Assembly: GCA_026225945.1 (NCBI GenBank)
Contig: JAMJFZ010003656.1
Location: 310,001 to 374,000 of the forward strand
Length of the DNA: 64,000 nucleotides
Direction of reading: 5' to 3'
DNA from: Cricetomys ansorgei
Lineage: Eukaryota > Chordata > Mammalia > Rodentia > Nesomyidae
This document shows positions 1-27,479 of this stretch, one piece after another; within the stretch, counting starts at the first letter, position 1, and each line of letters opens with the position of its first letter. The notes under the pieces are model-generated. The model searched no databases and was not told the origin of the DNA. It saw only the letters and a list, made by a program, of their open reading frames with translations. Both the position numbers and the translations under genes were made by a program.

Positions 1-648
1 AGTCCCATCCTGGTATGCCCAGCGGGCTGGTCTTCCTCTGAAACAGCCATGCACATAAAATAAAATAAATAAATATATATATATTTTTTTTGTTTTGTTT
101 TTTCAAGACAGGGTTTCTCTGTTATAACTCTGGCTGTCCTGGAACTCACTCTGTAGATCAGGCTGGCTTTGAACTCACAGAGATCCACCTGTCTCTGCCT
201 TCCTAGTGCTGGGATTAAAAGTATTCATCACCACCACCACCACCCAGAAAATAAATGTAATTAAAAATAAAATTATAAAAAAGAGTAACAATTTGATACT
301 GTGAATTAACTTCAAATGCTTCATAGTCTAGGCCACAGTGACTTAACAGATTGCCTTATTTTCATTCATTCTCTCTCTCCCTCCCTCCCTCCCTCATTTT
401 GCAGTGCTAAAGATCAAACACAGAACCCCTCAAATGCTAGGCTCTGTCACTAGGTCATATCCCAGCTCTAAACCTGTTCAATAACACAGTGACTGAGCTT
501 AGCTTGGCATTGCACCAGGGTGATAGAGGCAGTCCAAAAACCTTGTGCTGGTTATATACTTACACATTATATATTGAGTGTGTGTGGGGGGGGATTCATA
601 TTGATTTTCTCTTTTATGACATGAAAAATTCAATCTAAATTGGCCTAC
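1..648 (-). other. Gpr143: Gpr143 intron 7 (partial)
   Basis: Sequence downstream of the exon 7 donor, running off the left edge. It contains one B1 and a short CT-rich microsatellite near 370-394. I see no exon in it. Confidence 0.8.
84..247 (-). repeat. B1 SINE
   Basis: Reverse-complement B1: T-rich stretch, GACAGGGTTTCTCTG, CTGGAACTCACTCTGTAGA, GTGCTGGGATTAAA, ending in an expanded ATCACCACC run before CCAG. Confidence 0.9.
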
Positions 649-16956
<16,308 letters not shown>

Positions 16957-17041
16957 TGGTCTTGTTCAGGGACAGGACTCCAGCCTGCAGAACCCAAGGC
17001 TTTTCCCAGTCAGGTGCTGGTCTGGCGACGGAGGTTGGGCA

Positions 17042-17048
17042 TCATGTG
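17042..17048 (+). promoter_or_regulatory. MITF-type E-box (TCATGTG) near Gpr143 start
   Basis: TCATGTGC, the M-box core, lies 86-92 bp upstream of the Gpr143 ATG. MITF is known to control Oa1 transcription through E-boxes in its promoter. Use of this copy is inferred from motif and position only. Confidence 0.55.
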
Positions 17049-17337
17049 CCCTGTTCCTCTCCCCCACTCCAGCCCTTAGGCTGCGCCTGGCTCCCTGGGG
17101 GTGGTTCGCCCTCCTCAAAGGCCACGAGGTCTCACGAGGCTAATGCTGGATCCTCAGAGGGAGGGATTAGGGAGGAACGCCAGAGGTGGGCAGGGGTCAG
17201 CAATATCCCCATCCACCAGGCCTTCCCTGCACCTTACCTCCCCAGAACCTACAGTCCCCAATCTGCCCATTTTCTCTTAACTGGTCTCCTGGAGAAATGT
17301 GTCCATTAATCAGTTTCTGTTTCTGACTGTGACATCT

Positions 17338-17345
17338 TCATGTGA
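17338..17345 (+). promoter_or_regulatory. MITF-type E-box (TCATGTGA)
   Basis: A perfect TCATGTGA octamer, with both preferred flanks, about 385 bp upstream of the Gpr143 ATG. It lies outside recognisable repeats. Function is inferred. Confidence 0.5.
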
Positions 17346-17502
17346 TGCCTGAGAGGCAACATACTCATGTTCATCCAGACCATTGGCCCCTCTGAATACA
17401 TCTCTCCTAAACAGAAACAGTCTCCACATCCTAGTTTCTCTGTGATTCTGTCCCGTGGAAACAAACCCAGAGAGACCTTCCTTTCAAATTAAAGACATTT
17501 TA

Positions 17503-17617
17503 ACGCCAGCACTTTGGAGGCAGAGGCAGGCTATTTCTGTGCGTTCACATCCATCATGGTCTACATAGTAAGTTCCATGCCAGCCAAAGCTACATAGTGA
17601 GATCCTGTGTCAACAAA
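17503..17617 (+). repeat. B1 SINE, 5'-truncated
   Basis: Starts at the GCCAGCACTTTGGAGGCAGA position of B1 and ends TGAGATCCTGTGTC plus an A-rich tail. Confidence 0.78.
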
Positions 17618-17712
17618 TAAACACCAAACAAACAAACAACCCCCTCTCCCCTGGAGTGTGTACTCCAAAGAAAACTAAATGAATCACCAGCACCAACTTC
17701 AGGGGTTTTGCT

Positions 17713-17832
17713 TTTTATGTTTTTGAGAAAGAGTCTAACTATGTAGTCCAGGCTGACCTCAAACACACAGAGATCCACCTACCTCTGCTTCCAGAGTAGT
17801 GGTATTAAAGGGGTGTGCTACCACCCCAGGCC
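17713..17832 (-). repeat. B1 SINE
   Basis: TTTTTGAGAAAGAGTCTAAC, ATGTAGTCCAGGCTGACCTC, AGAGATCCACCTACCTCTGC. Confidence 0.8.
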
Positions 17833-17933
17833 AACTGACACTTATATTCATGATTGTGAAACAGGACAAGGGTGAATTACCAGAGAACTTGGAATTTTCC
17901 AAGTTCAAACTTCATGTTTAGAGTTTTCCTCTA

Positions 17934-18125
17934 GCTGGGCATAGTGTTGCATGCCTTTAATCACAGCATTTGGGAGGCAGAGGCAGGAGGATTTCTATGA
18001 GATCAAAGCCATCCTGGTTTACATAGTGAGCTCCAGGTCAGCTAGTGCTACATAGTGAGACTCTGTCTCAAAAACTAAATAAATAAAATAAATAAATACC
18101 AAATAAATAAACAAACAAACAAAAA
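17934..18125 (+). repeat. B1 SINE with long AAAT/AAAC tail
   Basis: GCTGGGCATAGTGTTGCATG start, GAGGCAGAGGCAGGAGGAT body, GACTCTGTCTC, then AAATA and AAAC tail units to about 18125. Confidence 0.88.
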
Positions 18126-18582
18126 ACCAGTCTCCAGGACCCCTCCTTAAATCCCACCCTGTACCTGCTAGGCTGGTGTCCTTTCACAAGATCCACTACA
18201 CTCAGGCCTTGTCCCTCTTAAGAGCTCTTGATGTCTATCACTCCAAAGTGTCATAAGGTGTTCTGACAATAGTGTTTACTTGCTCTCTCTCTCACACACC
18301 CCTCTTACACAACAAATTCCACAGGACAAGACCCATGGCTTGGATCACACCTATATTTTCTAACAATGATGGGGAATCCAGCAAAATTTATACCTCAACC
18401 ATACGTAGAGAGCTTTCAGGTGGAAAGAGTACTGTGCAGAAATATCCATAGGACCCAGAGCAGGGTTTCTAACCTCTTCCATTATGCCAGAAAAATGATT
18501 TCATGTTTCTGTTTATGTAATGTATACAGTAGAATGATATTAATTGTATTAAAACAAATAATTGACATGTTATAATGTTATT

Positions 18583-18792
18583 GGTTTTTATGTGTATGGA
18601 TATTTTGCCTGCATGTGTGTCTGTGTACCACATGTGTGCCTCACACTCATGAGCCAGAAGAGGGCATCCATCAGACAGATGTTACAGATGGTTGTGAGTT
18701 GACATATGGGAGCTGGGAACTGAATCTGGGTACTCTTAAGTGCTCTTAACTGTTTAACTGCTCTTAACTGCTGAGCCATCTCTCCAAGCACT
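18583..18792 (-). repeat. B2 SINE with reiterated 5' segment
   Basis: Reverse B2 ending GCTGAGCCATCTCTCCAAGC. The CTCTTAACTG unit just before it is repeated, a small internal duplication. Confidence 0.88.
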
Positions 18793-18799
18793 ACATTAG

Positions 18800-20225
18800 G
18801 ATTCTTAAAACACTTTTATTTCAAAATTAGTCTGAACTTTACTAATAATTTAATTCATATTTAATCAATACCTATACTGTTCAGCTATAAATTAACTGAA
18901 ATCAAATATTATGCTTATGTTCAAATTTAAGTCTCTGTGAGGCATACAGTATATATATAGAATCCATTGAGTAGAGGCAGAATATCTTAGGCTCCCTTGT
19001 GTGGAAGAGGAAGGTCATAGACCCTCTTGGACAGATAGAGAAGCCATATCTCCTCTTAGGTTGAGCAGGAAGGCCTGAGGCCCCCCTGGGTCAGAGGGGA
19101 CTCCAGAGCAATCCAGAAGCAGCTTGGGTGACCAACAGGCCAGTGAGAAGTCCCCAGCTAGGTCTCCTCCTCAAACTTCTGCTCAGATGTTCATGTTTGA
19201 GAATAAAACTATTTCTAGTGACCAGCTTGAAAGCAGATGGTGTAGTATTTAGATTCTGCTTGCTCCTTTTGCAGTCTTGGACCTCAAACCAAAGCAATCC
19301 ATCCCACTTCTCTTTTCCTTTATTGCATTGGCTCAGGTCCTTTAGCACCATCTCTTCAATGTATCTTGGAGCTAGGCAATTGAACAAGTTGTCCAGACAC
19401 TGAAAGACAAAGATTTGGCCTCTCATAGGCCTCTGGGACCCAAGGAAATCTTTGGCATTCCTTGTGCTGGCTCATGAACAAGTTGTGCTCCTTGACCAGG
19501 TCTGTCCTCTCGGGGCAGCCTCAGGGGCTACCGTCTCTAAGGTGGCCATACTCTCAGAGCTCTGATGTTGGAAATCAGGATTTCCTTTTTAAGGACTATG
19601 GATACTGTTGAAGGGAAAACTTCCAAGGCTTGACTGATGGCTGGGCTTGGTGCACCAGCAAAGCCACATGAGGCACTCAGGAACTTCTATCCTTGGGTTC
19701 CACATGGGCCAGATCCTTGCTTGTAGACACAAGGCACTGTGACAGCCATAGCACCCCATACTCTCTAAATAACTTTGTACACTAAGGATCTTCTGTTCTC
19801 AGGTTGCTAACAGGCTAGGTCCATGCCTGGTGACATAAGGTCATTTGTGGTGACAACAGTATCTACAGGTGCCCCGTGCAGCATGGATGACAAGGGACAC
19901 ACAGGAGGACTCTGTGACCTCAGGATCTGCATGGGCAAGACCCCCATGAGGTCACTATAGATGACAAGGAATATTCACCCTTTCTCCTTTCTGTTGCCTT
20001 TCCAGATACTGAGCTATGGGCAAAGGTGCCAAGCATCCACCTCACTTCATACTCCTGCCATTGATAGAACAGACACAAAATAGAAGAGTTTCTACAGAAA
20101 GCTATAGACAGAAGGATGTCAGCTTTCATCATTATAGGTTCAGATACTTTCTAAAGGAGAAATAACTCTTTGGTAAAGATTGTTGACATATGTTTCATCT
20201 TTATTAGATGGATGTTCATATCACT
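18800..20225. other. Intergenic unique sequence
   Basis: No gene or clear repeat seen. One more TCATGTG core (on the minus strand) occurs at 19665-19671. Reading frames here carry no recognisable protein. Confidence 0.5.
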
Positions 20226-20234
20226 TTCACTTTT

Positions 20235-20360
20235 TTTCCTTTCTTAGACATGCTCTTGATATGTAGCCTAGGCTGGCCTAGAACTCTTTAACAACATTCC
20301 TAGCTTATCCTCCTGGCTTATCCTCCTGAGGACAGGGATTACAGGCATGTGATCAGTTAT
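20235..20360 (-). repeat. B1 SINE, old
   Basis: TAGCCTAGGCTGGCCTAGAA and GGGATTACAGGCATGTGATC remain; the middle holds a short TTATCCTCCTGGC duplication. Confidence 0.6.
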
Positions 20361-21744
20361 TAGGATCATGTAATCATATTATCAATTTTTGTAATTTAGC
20401 CTCCAATTAAATAACACAGGATTTATTTTATTTAATTTAAATTCATTTAATTTATTTAGTTATCCAATTAAATAACAAACACAGGGTTTGTTTTAGCACT
20501 GGCATTGCTAGGCTTAATAGGTCTGTCTATAATTTTCAGTCTGCATCCATTCACATAGATGACCTTCTATATGAACAACATCAAATTCAAGATGGGGCAA
20601 AAAGACTGTGTGCAGATTATCAGTGGAAGTCTGAGTTGTAAGGGTGGTAAGAGCTTAATGAAGAAGTGACAAAAAGGTGTGATTTCATCTGGGTCAGTTT
20701 AGAGATGCAGGGGAGGGTCAGCATGTGGTGCAGGACAATTAGATCACTAGCACTTCTGGCTCCCTGATAAATTCAAATTAGAAGCTGATTCCTTAATCTA
20801 AAAATGGTTCCCATGCAAAAGACTTTGAAAACAGATCTTGAAGGGTGTCATTATCTTCTTAAGATCAGTTCATGATAGAAGGGACTTTTCACACACAGCT
20901 GAGATTGCAATGTCACCAGGGTGAAAAGTCTATTGCCATTGGGGATGGACTTTTTTTCTTCTTTCCAATATTTTAAAAAATTTTTAAACTCCTCTCCAAA
21001 CCATCCCCCCATCTGGCTGGCTCAGATGGAAGTTTCTCCTTTCTTCAGTCAAGAAGCTCATCATCCTGGACTTTAGCCACCATGCTGAGGCTACATCTTT
21101 ATTGTCACTCCCCAGTCTCAAGGTCCCATCTTCCTAGACAGTAAATATCTTGTGGACCCAGGTCCTACAGATTAGATCCACTACTGTGGCTCTAAAAACT
21201 GTCACACCAGCTGGGTGGTGGTAGCACACTGCTTTAACCTGCCACACCAGTAGAGACACTAAAAGAGTTCCCTTACCTGCTAGGAATGTGTCCCAATACC
21301 CCAGTACCTGCCTACAATCACAGGCACTACTGGAATATCAATATATCTGATGATTTTTTTCCTATACATGAATGTCTACAATTAAGTTTAGCCATTAAAG
21401 TAGGCATAAGAAGAGATTAACAGCTAATAATAAAATGAAACTATGACAATGTTAATAATAAAAGTTATGTGAATGTGGTCTCCTGAAATATGGTATATAT
21501 ATATTTGATTTTCATGTAACCGAGACCAAGGAAATGAAATCTTTACAGAAGGGTAGATTACTATTTTAGAGTGTCGCTTTGCACATGGATAGCCCTTCAC
21601 AATCTGACTTTGACATTACTGGGGAATTTCTATACTCACTAAAAGATTTCTGTTTTCCACTCCTGAAGCTTCTCTACTTTCCCATGAAGGACACTCTGGT
21701 CATTGTGTAGCCTTTATTCCAGAATCCTCACCTTACAAACCCTC

Positions 21745-21860
21745 ACCCCCACTTCCTGAAGGTCTCCAAAGTGTTTAGGGCAAGCCTGGGCTACATAAGA
21801 CCTTTTCTCAAAAACAAACAAACAAACAAACAAACAAAACCCAAAAAACAAATAAATAAA
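21745..21860 (+). repeat. B1 fragment with (AAAC)n tail
   Basis: GCAAGCCTGGGCTACATAAG, CTTTTCTC, then AAAC tandem units. Confidence 0.6.
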
Positions 21861-21898
21861 ATAAAAGTTGGTAACAGATGAAACAAAAGCTCTATTTT

Positions 21899-22018
21899 GT
21901 GTCTCTATGTAGTCCTGGCTGTCCTGGATCTTGTTATGTAGAAGAGGCTGGCCTCTCATAGATCTGCCTCCCTCTCTTTCATGAATTCTGAGCTTAAAGG
22001 CATACCCCACCATGCCAG
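21899..22018 (-). repeat. B1 SINE
   Basis: GTCTCTATGTAGTCCTGGCT, GGCTGGCCTCTCATAGATCT, AGCTTAAAGGCATACCCCAC. Confidence 0.72.
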
Positions 22019-22051
22019 TTTATCCACTTACTTTTTAAAATTGAGTTTTCT

Positions 22052-22178
22052 GAGATAAGGTGTTACAAATTAGCTCAAGCTGTCCTGGAATTAAGTATGT
22101 AGTTCAGATTGGCCTCAAATTTTCTATCCTTCTGTTTCTCTATTTGAAGTACTGGCTTTACAAGATGTGCCACCTTGC
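22052..22178 (-). repeat. B1 SINE, old
   Basis: AGCTCAAGCTGTCCTGGAAT and TTCAGATTGGCCTCAAAT are recognisable. Confidence 0.6.
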
Positions 22179-22835
22179 TCTTCTTCTAGTTACTTTGTCC
22201 TAGTTGCAATACAGTAGCCCACCATGCTGAATTATCTAAAAATTTCATGTAACTTATATTATTTATATGCTTTAAAAAAAGAGCTATGGATTTATGCTGC
22301 CTTAGGCTGGCATAAACTCTGGGCTTAAATGATTCTCCAGCCTCACCTTCCTGATCATCTGGGATTTCAGGGGCTTGTCAACCTATCTAATTCACATATG
22401 TGACATATTAAAGAACATGTTGCTGTGGAGGCTAAGGCAGGAGGCTGGTGGTTTCTAGGACATCCTGAGTCACATAGCAAGCTCCAGGGCAGCCTGGGTT
22501 ATGTTAGGAAACCCTATGTCATCAACAGAGCATATCCTAAATGATATGGAATCTCAGCAGTCTCTAAAGGTCACCTAGTGTTCTGTGAATGTTTAGGAGT
22601 AAACATACCACCCAGAGAAATCAGTCTTGTAAGACTACTAAATGTTGGCACCAGGCAAGGCTTATGTTTCCTTGAGAAAAATATGTTTTTCAGAAAGGCA
22701 TGGGTCCTCTAATCATGGCAAGTTATATCAACTCCCTAGCTTCCAACATTTTCAAGTGCACACTGGGGTGACAGGTATATTCACATGTTTGCTAAGAGAA
22801 ATTGTGCACAATGTGCCTGGCACACAGCAGGTACT

Positions 22836-23100
22836 ATGTGAAGTGCAGATAGTTTTTCCCTTGTGGCCGATTTCTACTTCAGCACAAAACTGGGCCCAAT
22901 ATGCAAACTCACAGACAGGCTACATGAACCCTCTTCAGTACACTGCATAGCTGTCTACAAACAGAGATCTACAAATATTGTAACTAACAAGATCCTGTGT
23001 GAAATCCTTCTGAGATCTGATTGGGTAAATGAGAGGGAGTATTCAGCATTTGGTTTATCACTGGTGGATCTGCAGCTAAGTTAATTCCAATGTTTGCAAT
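22836..23100 (+). repeat. Local duplication, left copy
   Basis: Matches 23780-24010 over about 200 bp, with a 45-bp block (22982-23026) identical to 23875-23919. Flanks diverge with small indels. It does not look like B1, B2, ID or L1. Confidence 0.75.
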
Positions 23101-23337
23101 GATAGCTTGTAGAACCCTGGAATAAGTTGACAATGGTCAAAAAGGATAATTTCACGTTGTGAAAGTCTTCCTTTCATACTCTCCGATCTTGACAGCTCTC
23201 CTGCTACTCTGAATTCATGGGGATTCAGTGGGTTAAGAAGGAAATAGTTAATAACTGCTTTTTATCTGTTTTTGGTATGGGGGCTTCACGTTTTCTACCA
23301 TTGGATTACATCTCCACACCCTTTGCCCTGTTAGATT

Positions 23338-23553
23338 TATTAATTTTTATTTTATGTGTATGAGTGTTTGCCTGCATGTATATATGTACACTATGTATAT
23401 GCCAGGTGGCTGAGGGGGCCAGGAATGGGTATTGGCTCCCTTGAACTGGAATTACAGACGGTTGTGAGCCACTATGTGGATGTTAGGAACTGAACCCTGG
23501 TCCTTTGGAAGAGCAACAAGTTCTTTTAACCACTGAGCCATTGCTCCAACCAC
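23338..23553 (-). repeat. B2 SINE
   Basis: TTTATTTTATGTGTATGAGTG start, GGAACTGAACCCTGGTCC, CCACTGAGCCATTGCTCCA. It sits between the two copies of the local duplication. Confidence 0.88.
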
Positions 23554-23779
23554 TCTCTTTGAAGAAATACTATACTAAAAAGTTTTGTGGATAATGTAGT
23601 TATATTCACCAATTTAACATTGATTTGAAGTGGTTGTGTAAAAATGTGGCACTCTATCCTTAAAAACATTTTGTTAGAAGAAAAAACTAAAATAAATTGA
23701 GCTCCATTTCATAATGATTAGCTATTGAAAACATTAACATTTTATTAATGTATATTAATTATGCAAAGTAAATGAATTT

Positions 23780-24010
23780 ATTGTGAAGTACAGTAACAGC
23801 ACCAGTCACAAACAGGCAACATGAACCTGTCTCCATTCCCTGCATATTACTTTACAGAGATTTATAAATATTGCAACTAACAAGATCCTGTGTGAAATCC
23901 TTCTGAGATCTGATTGGGTTGAAGGGGGTATTTAGTATGCTGCTTTTATCACTGGTAGATCTGCAGCTAAATTAATTCTGATGTTCACAATGACAGCTCG
24001 TAGAAACCCA
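23780..24010 (+). repeat. Local duplication, right copy
   Basis: Second copy of the 22836-23100 unit in direct orientation, about 893 bp downstream at the identical core. Confidence 0.75.
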
Positions 24011-24589
24011 GAGTAAGGCAACTTTTGTTTTCAGAGTTGGCAACTGATTCCTATATAGTGAACTTGCTAGGAAAAGACTCCACCACTAAGCCACATATCA
24101 GCTCCATTATCACATTTCATATGAATTTGCTATTGATTAAAGCCTGAAAGTTGGTTAGTTTGCCTTTTATTCATTTCTATGGACAAAGAAAATGCAGAAT
24201 TACCTTGGATTTCACCTCTTTCTTCTCCCTTAAATAAAATAAATGTCAGATTATATAAATGAAACAGATACCTGTAGCTCTTGCATCCATGGGTGTCACC
24301 CCTAGCAGTTCAGAAGAGTTTATGCCTGTCCTCATGTTTTTTGAGTAAAGAAGCTGAATACTCAACTAAATGAGCAAGAAGCCACATAGACAAAATATAT
24401 CTTTGCCTTTCCAAGGGGGACCAAATATACTGACAAATACATTCTAACTTTAGGAATCTCAATCAAATTGTGTATCCTCAGTGGGGGGTAGGGTGGGGAG
24501 TGGGGAAACTGCCACTACAGTCTGATACAAAATCTGATAAAACTGGGGCAATAACTTTCTGTTCAATGCTTTTCATTTTTATTTTTGTG

Positions 24590-24825
24590 GCCCAGAGACG
24601 ATTCAGCTATTAAGAGCACTTGGCTGCCCTTCCAAAGCACTGACTAGAGGATATAGAGGTCATGGGTTCAAGTCCCAGCACCTACATGGCAAATCCCAAC
24701 TGTAATTCCAGTCCCAGGGGTATCTGATGCCTTCTTCTGGCCTCTGAGACCCCAAGAATACATGGGGAGCATAGACATATATGCAAGCAAAACACTCATT
24801 CACAGAAAATAAATACAAAACAAAT
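24590..24825 (+). repeat. B2 SINE
   Basis: GCTATTAAGAGCACTTGGCT, CAAGTCCCAGCACCTACATG, GATGCCTTCTTCTGGCCTCT, ending in AAAATAAATA. Confidence 0.85.
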
Positions 24826-24837
24826 TTTAAGAATTTT

Positions 24838-25000
24838 ACTTTTTTGCATGTGTATAATGTGTGTGCCATGGCATATGTGCGTTTGTGTATAGGCCAGAGG
24901 AGAACTTTGTGGAAGTTGTTCTTTCCTTCCACCTTTACATGTGTTCCAGGGATTGAATTTAGGTTGTCAGGCTTGAGAGGCAAGCAAATCTAGGTGTGAT
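24838..25000 (-). repeat. B3 SINE
   Basis: Reverse B3: GCCATGGCATATGTGCG, GTATAGGCCAGAGGAGAACT, TTCCTTCCACCTTTACATGT. Confidence 0.75.
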
Positions 25001-25090
25001 GAGAGCCAGGACAGATGTCTTCAACTTGTATACCCCTAAGAACATGGATGAATGGATTTAGGAAGGTAAGTAGGCATCTCTCTTATAGCA

Positions 25091-25103
25091 ACCACATGAC
25101 TCA
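25091..25103 (-). promoter_or_regulatory. M-box-like / AP-1 composite motif
   Basis: On the minus strand AGTCATGTGGT matches the melanocyte M-box AGTCATGTGCT at 10 of 11 positions. It overlaps TGACTCA, an AP-1 site, on the plus strand. It lies in non-repeat DNA 2.4 kb upstream of the Shroom2 ATG. Activity is an inference. Confidence 0.4.
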
Positions 25104-25345
25104 GCCCAGTCTCCTTAGCATATATATGTCAATATGAACAATAGCCTCATTAGCCTCATGTACAGTCATACGATGCACATCACACCAGGAAGTAATGTCT
25201 AAAAAGAAGACTTTAAAACAGATCTCAGAAAATTCAAATTTGTACCTAAGTTTAAGGAAGAAACTGAAGAAAAGGGTATAATCCTTTAAAGTGACAGATG
25301 GACAATCTGGCAATTAGTATATAATGAACATAGAATGTTAAGGAA

Positions 25346-25470
25346 ACTGGGTGTGGTGGGGCACACTTGTCATCTCAGTGCTCCAGAAGCAAAGGCAGTT
25401 GGGTCCTGAGTTGAACTATATACTAAGTTCCAAGACAAGAATGAGCTATAGAGTAAGATCCTATGTCACA
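25346..25470 (+). repeat. B1 SINE, old
   Basis: AACTGGGTGTGGTGGGGCAC start, then ATACTAAGTTCCAAGACAAG and GAGTAAGATCCTATGTCAC. Confidence 0.7.
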
Positions 25471-25548
25471 AGAAGATAAAGAAATAGAGAAGGAGGAGGA
25501 GGAAAAAAGAAGAAGAAGAGGAGGATGATGATGATAAAGATTTTAATG
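25471..25548 (+). repeat. Purine-rich simple repeat (GGA, AAG, GAT units)
   Basis: Almost pure A/G tract with GGA and AAG triplets, then GAT triplets, grown from the tail of the preceding B1. Confidence 0.85.
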
Positions 25549-25549
25549 G

Positions 25550-25737
25550 CTATATGTAGTGCTCTCCCTTTCTGTCTTGTGGTTGTGGATCTGGATGTGA
25601 ACTCTCAACTGTTCCTTCAATCAGCCATCAGAGGCTATAACCCTCTAAAACTGTAAGCCAAATTAAATGATTTGTTTCATAAGTTTCCTTGGTCATGGTG
25701 TGTTATCACAGCAATAGAAAAGTAACCAAGACACTTT
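25550..25737 (+). repeat. Rodent MaLR/LTR-like repeat
   Basis: AACTGTAAGCCAAATTAAAT, TTCCTTGGTCATGGTGTG and TTATCACAGCAATAGAAAAG in order, the same 3' signature as the copy near 5.9 kb. Confidence 0.55.
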
Positions 25738-26289
25738 GTTGTGTGATGCATCTGGTTTGTTTGAAAACATTCTGATCAGAGTTGAGCTTTCCCATCCAAG
25801 CTTCACTGTGGCAGCGCCTAAAGATGTTCTTGGTTCAGTGTTTTCCTGGTTGCTCTTGCTATCACCTCCCAGACCACCATGTGCTAAAAGTATCAGGATG
25901 GAGCTACTTTGGGGGAAACAGGTACAGCTTCCAGCTACACATACAAACATCAAAGAAAAAAATGTTTCCTCCAGCTCTGTAAGACATGTAAACTTGTATC
26001 ACTGTATACATTTCTAAGGTGGGCTAGTTTCATGGAAATGGAAAACCAGCTAAGTGTTAATAGACCTGGTGGCTCACATCTGTAATCCCAGCACTTGGAA
26101 GATGCAAGAGAATTAAAAAGAAATTCAGTCATCCGTGGCTACACAGATTTCGAGGACAGATTGTTTCTAAAATTAATAAATAAAATTTGTTAAAAATTTA
26201 AAATGTAGCAAACTTTCATTAACTTCAAATAACTAGTTCCTCTTTTAGGAATGTAAACGCAGAACACGATTTAAGAACTTCTGGCAAGG

Positions 26290-26470
26290 CGATAGAGAGA
26301 TAGCTCAGCTGGGTTTGGTTCCCAGCACCCAGACGGTGACTCATAAGGATCTGTAACTCCAGTTCCAGGGGATCTGATATCTGCCCCCCTTTTGCCCTCC
26401 AGTCTAGCCTACGCAGGCATGAGGCACACACACACACAGTGCTCAGACATACAGGAACAACCCTCACTCC
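26290..26470 (+). repeat. B2 SINE, shortened
   Basis: GATAGAGAGATAGCTCAGCT joins directly to GGTTCCCAGCACCCAGACG; TTCCAGGGGATCTGATATCT follows. About 30 bp is missing near the 5' end. Confidence 0.8.
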
Positions 26471-27250
26471 CCACGAACTTGAGGCACAATTTTATGAACG
26501 TGATGGGTAGAGATTGAATGGAAGAAAGGCCTCCTGAGCTGCGACAAAAAAAAAAAAGTCAACAGGATGCCATTTATCATGCCTGCTGGTGCCACAGAAG
26601 GGAATTTGCAAAAGAGTGGGAAGGCCGGCAGTGGATCAGGTCTTGTGTCTTTCCGCTGCAAGGAGTGGCCTGGAGCATCAACTGCAGGGCCAGAACTGCA
26701 GGCACATGGCTCATAGGGAGGATCAGGATTGCATCCTGGCGTGTAGATAGATAGCTCTCAGAGGAGTTTTTCCAAAGTCCCGGCGGCGCTGGAGCACAGG
26801 TGCGGCCATACAAGGGCAGCGGGAACGCAAGGGCTTCGTTTTCACCTGTGCAGTCTCCGCAGTCCTGGGAGCATCGGCTCCAAGAGGGAGGCGCTGGGTC
26901 GACCCTACTCCCTTTTGGAAGTGCTGGACTGCAGTTACTTTGGTGGCGATCGCCTCCAGGTCCCGCCTAGTCCGGTAGGGACACTTCCGCCGCCTCACCT
27001 GTTGCACCTGGCCTTCGCGTGGCTCCCAACCCTCCCCAAGCCTTTCAGCGCCTCTGGAGCTGGGCGGGAGGGACCGTGAGACCTCAAGCCGGACTGCGTC
27101 CAGTCCCGGCAGGTCTCGATGGTCCCGGAGCGCGCGCCCCAACCTCTACGGCCGAGCGCAGGAGAGAAGCCCCTTTGGACCTCTAGGGCAGTCAGTGCGA
27201 AACCCCTGTGAGCGCGTTCCCGCCAGTGCCGGCTCCGGGGCGCGCGCCTG

Positions 27251-27319
27251 CCCCTCCCCCTCCTCGTCCCATGCCCAAGAGGAGCGCGCCCGCTCCGCCC
27301 CTTCCCCACGCCCCTCCCC
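27251..27319 (-). promoter_or_regulatory. Two tandem G-quadruplex motifs
   Basis: C-runs at 27251-27276 (CCCC, CCCCC, CCC, CCC; loops 1, 7, 3) and 27298-27319 (four CCCC runs; loops 2, 3, 1). Each fits G3+N1-7 on the minus strand, about 205-275 bp upstream of the Shroom2 ATG. Confidence 0.65.
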
Positions 27320-27479
27320 GCGCCGTTTTCCGCGCTCCCTCCTCGCACGGCCCGCGCTGAGCTTTCCAAGTTGCAAAGCAAGTTCAGTGGTGGCCGGCTG
27401 CGGTGGCTGCAGTGGCGGCCGGTGGCCCGGACGCCCGGAGGCTCCTTGGTGGTGAGCCGGTTTGTGTTTCCCGGAGTGC

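Noticed and set aside
228..246. CACCAC run as coding poly-His
   Set aside because: It is the expanded end of a B1 within Gpr143 intron 7.
1..640. Gpr143 exon 8 (GILNPAQG-like start)
   Set aside because: No acceptor followed by the expected residues on the minus strand; the exon must lie left of the window.
18602..18640. CATGTG motifs as MITF sites
   Set aside because: They lie in the CA/TG-rich 3' part of a B2 and recur in most B2 copies.
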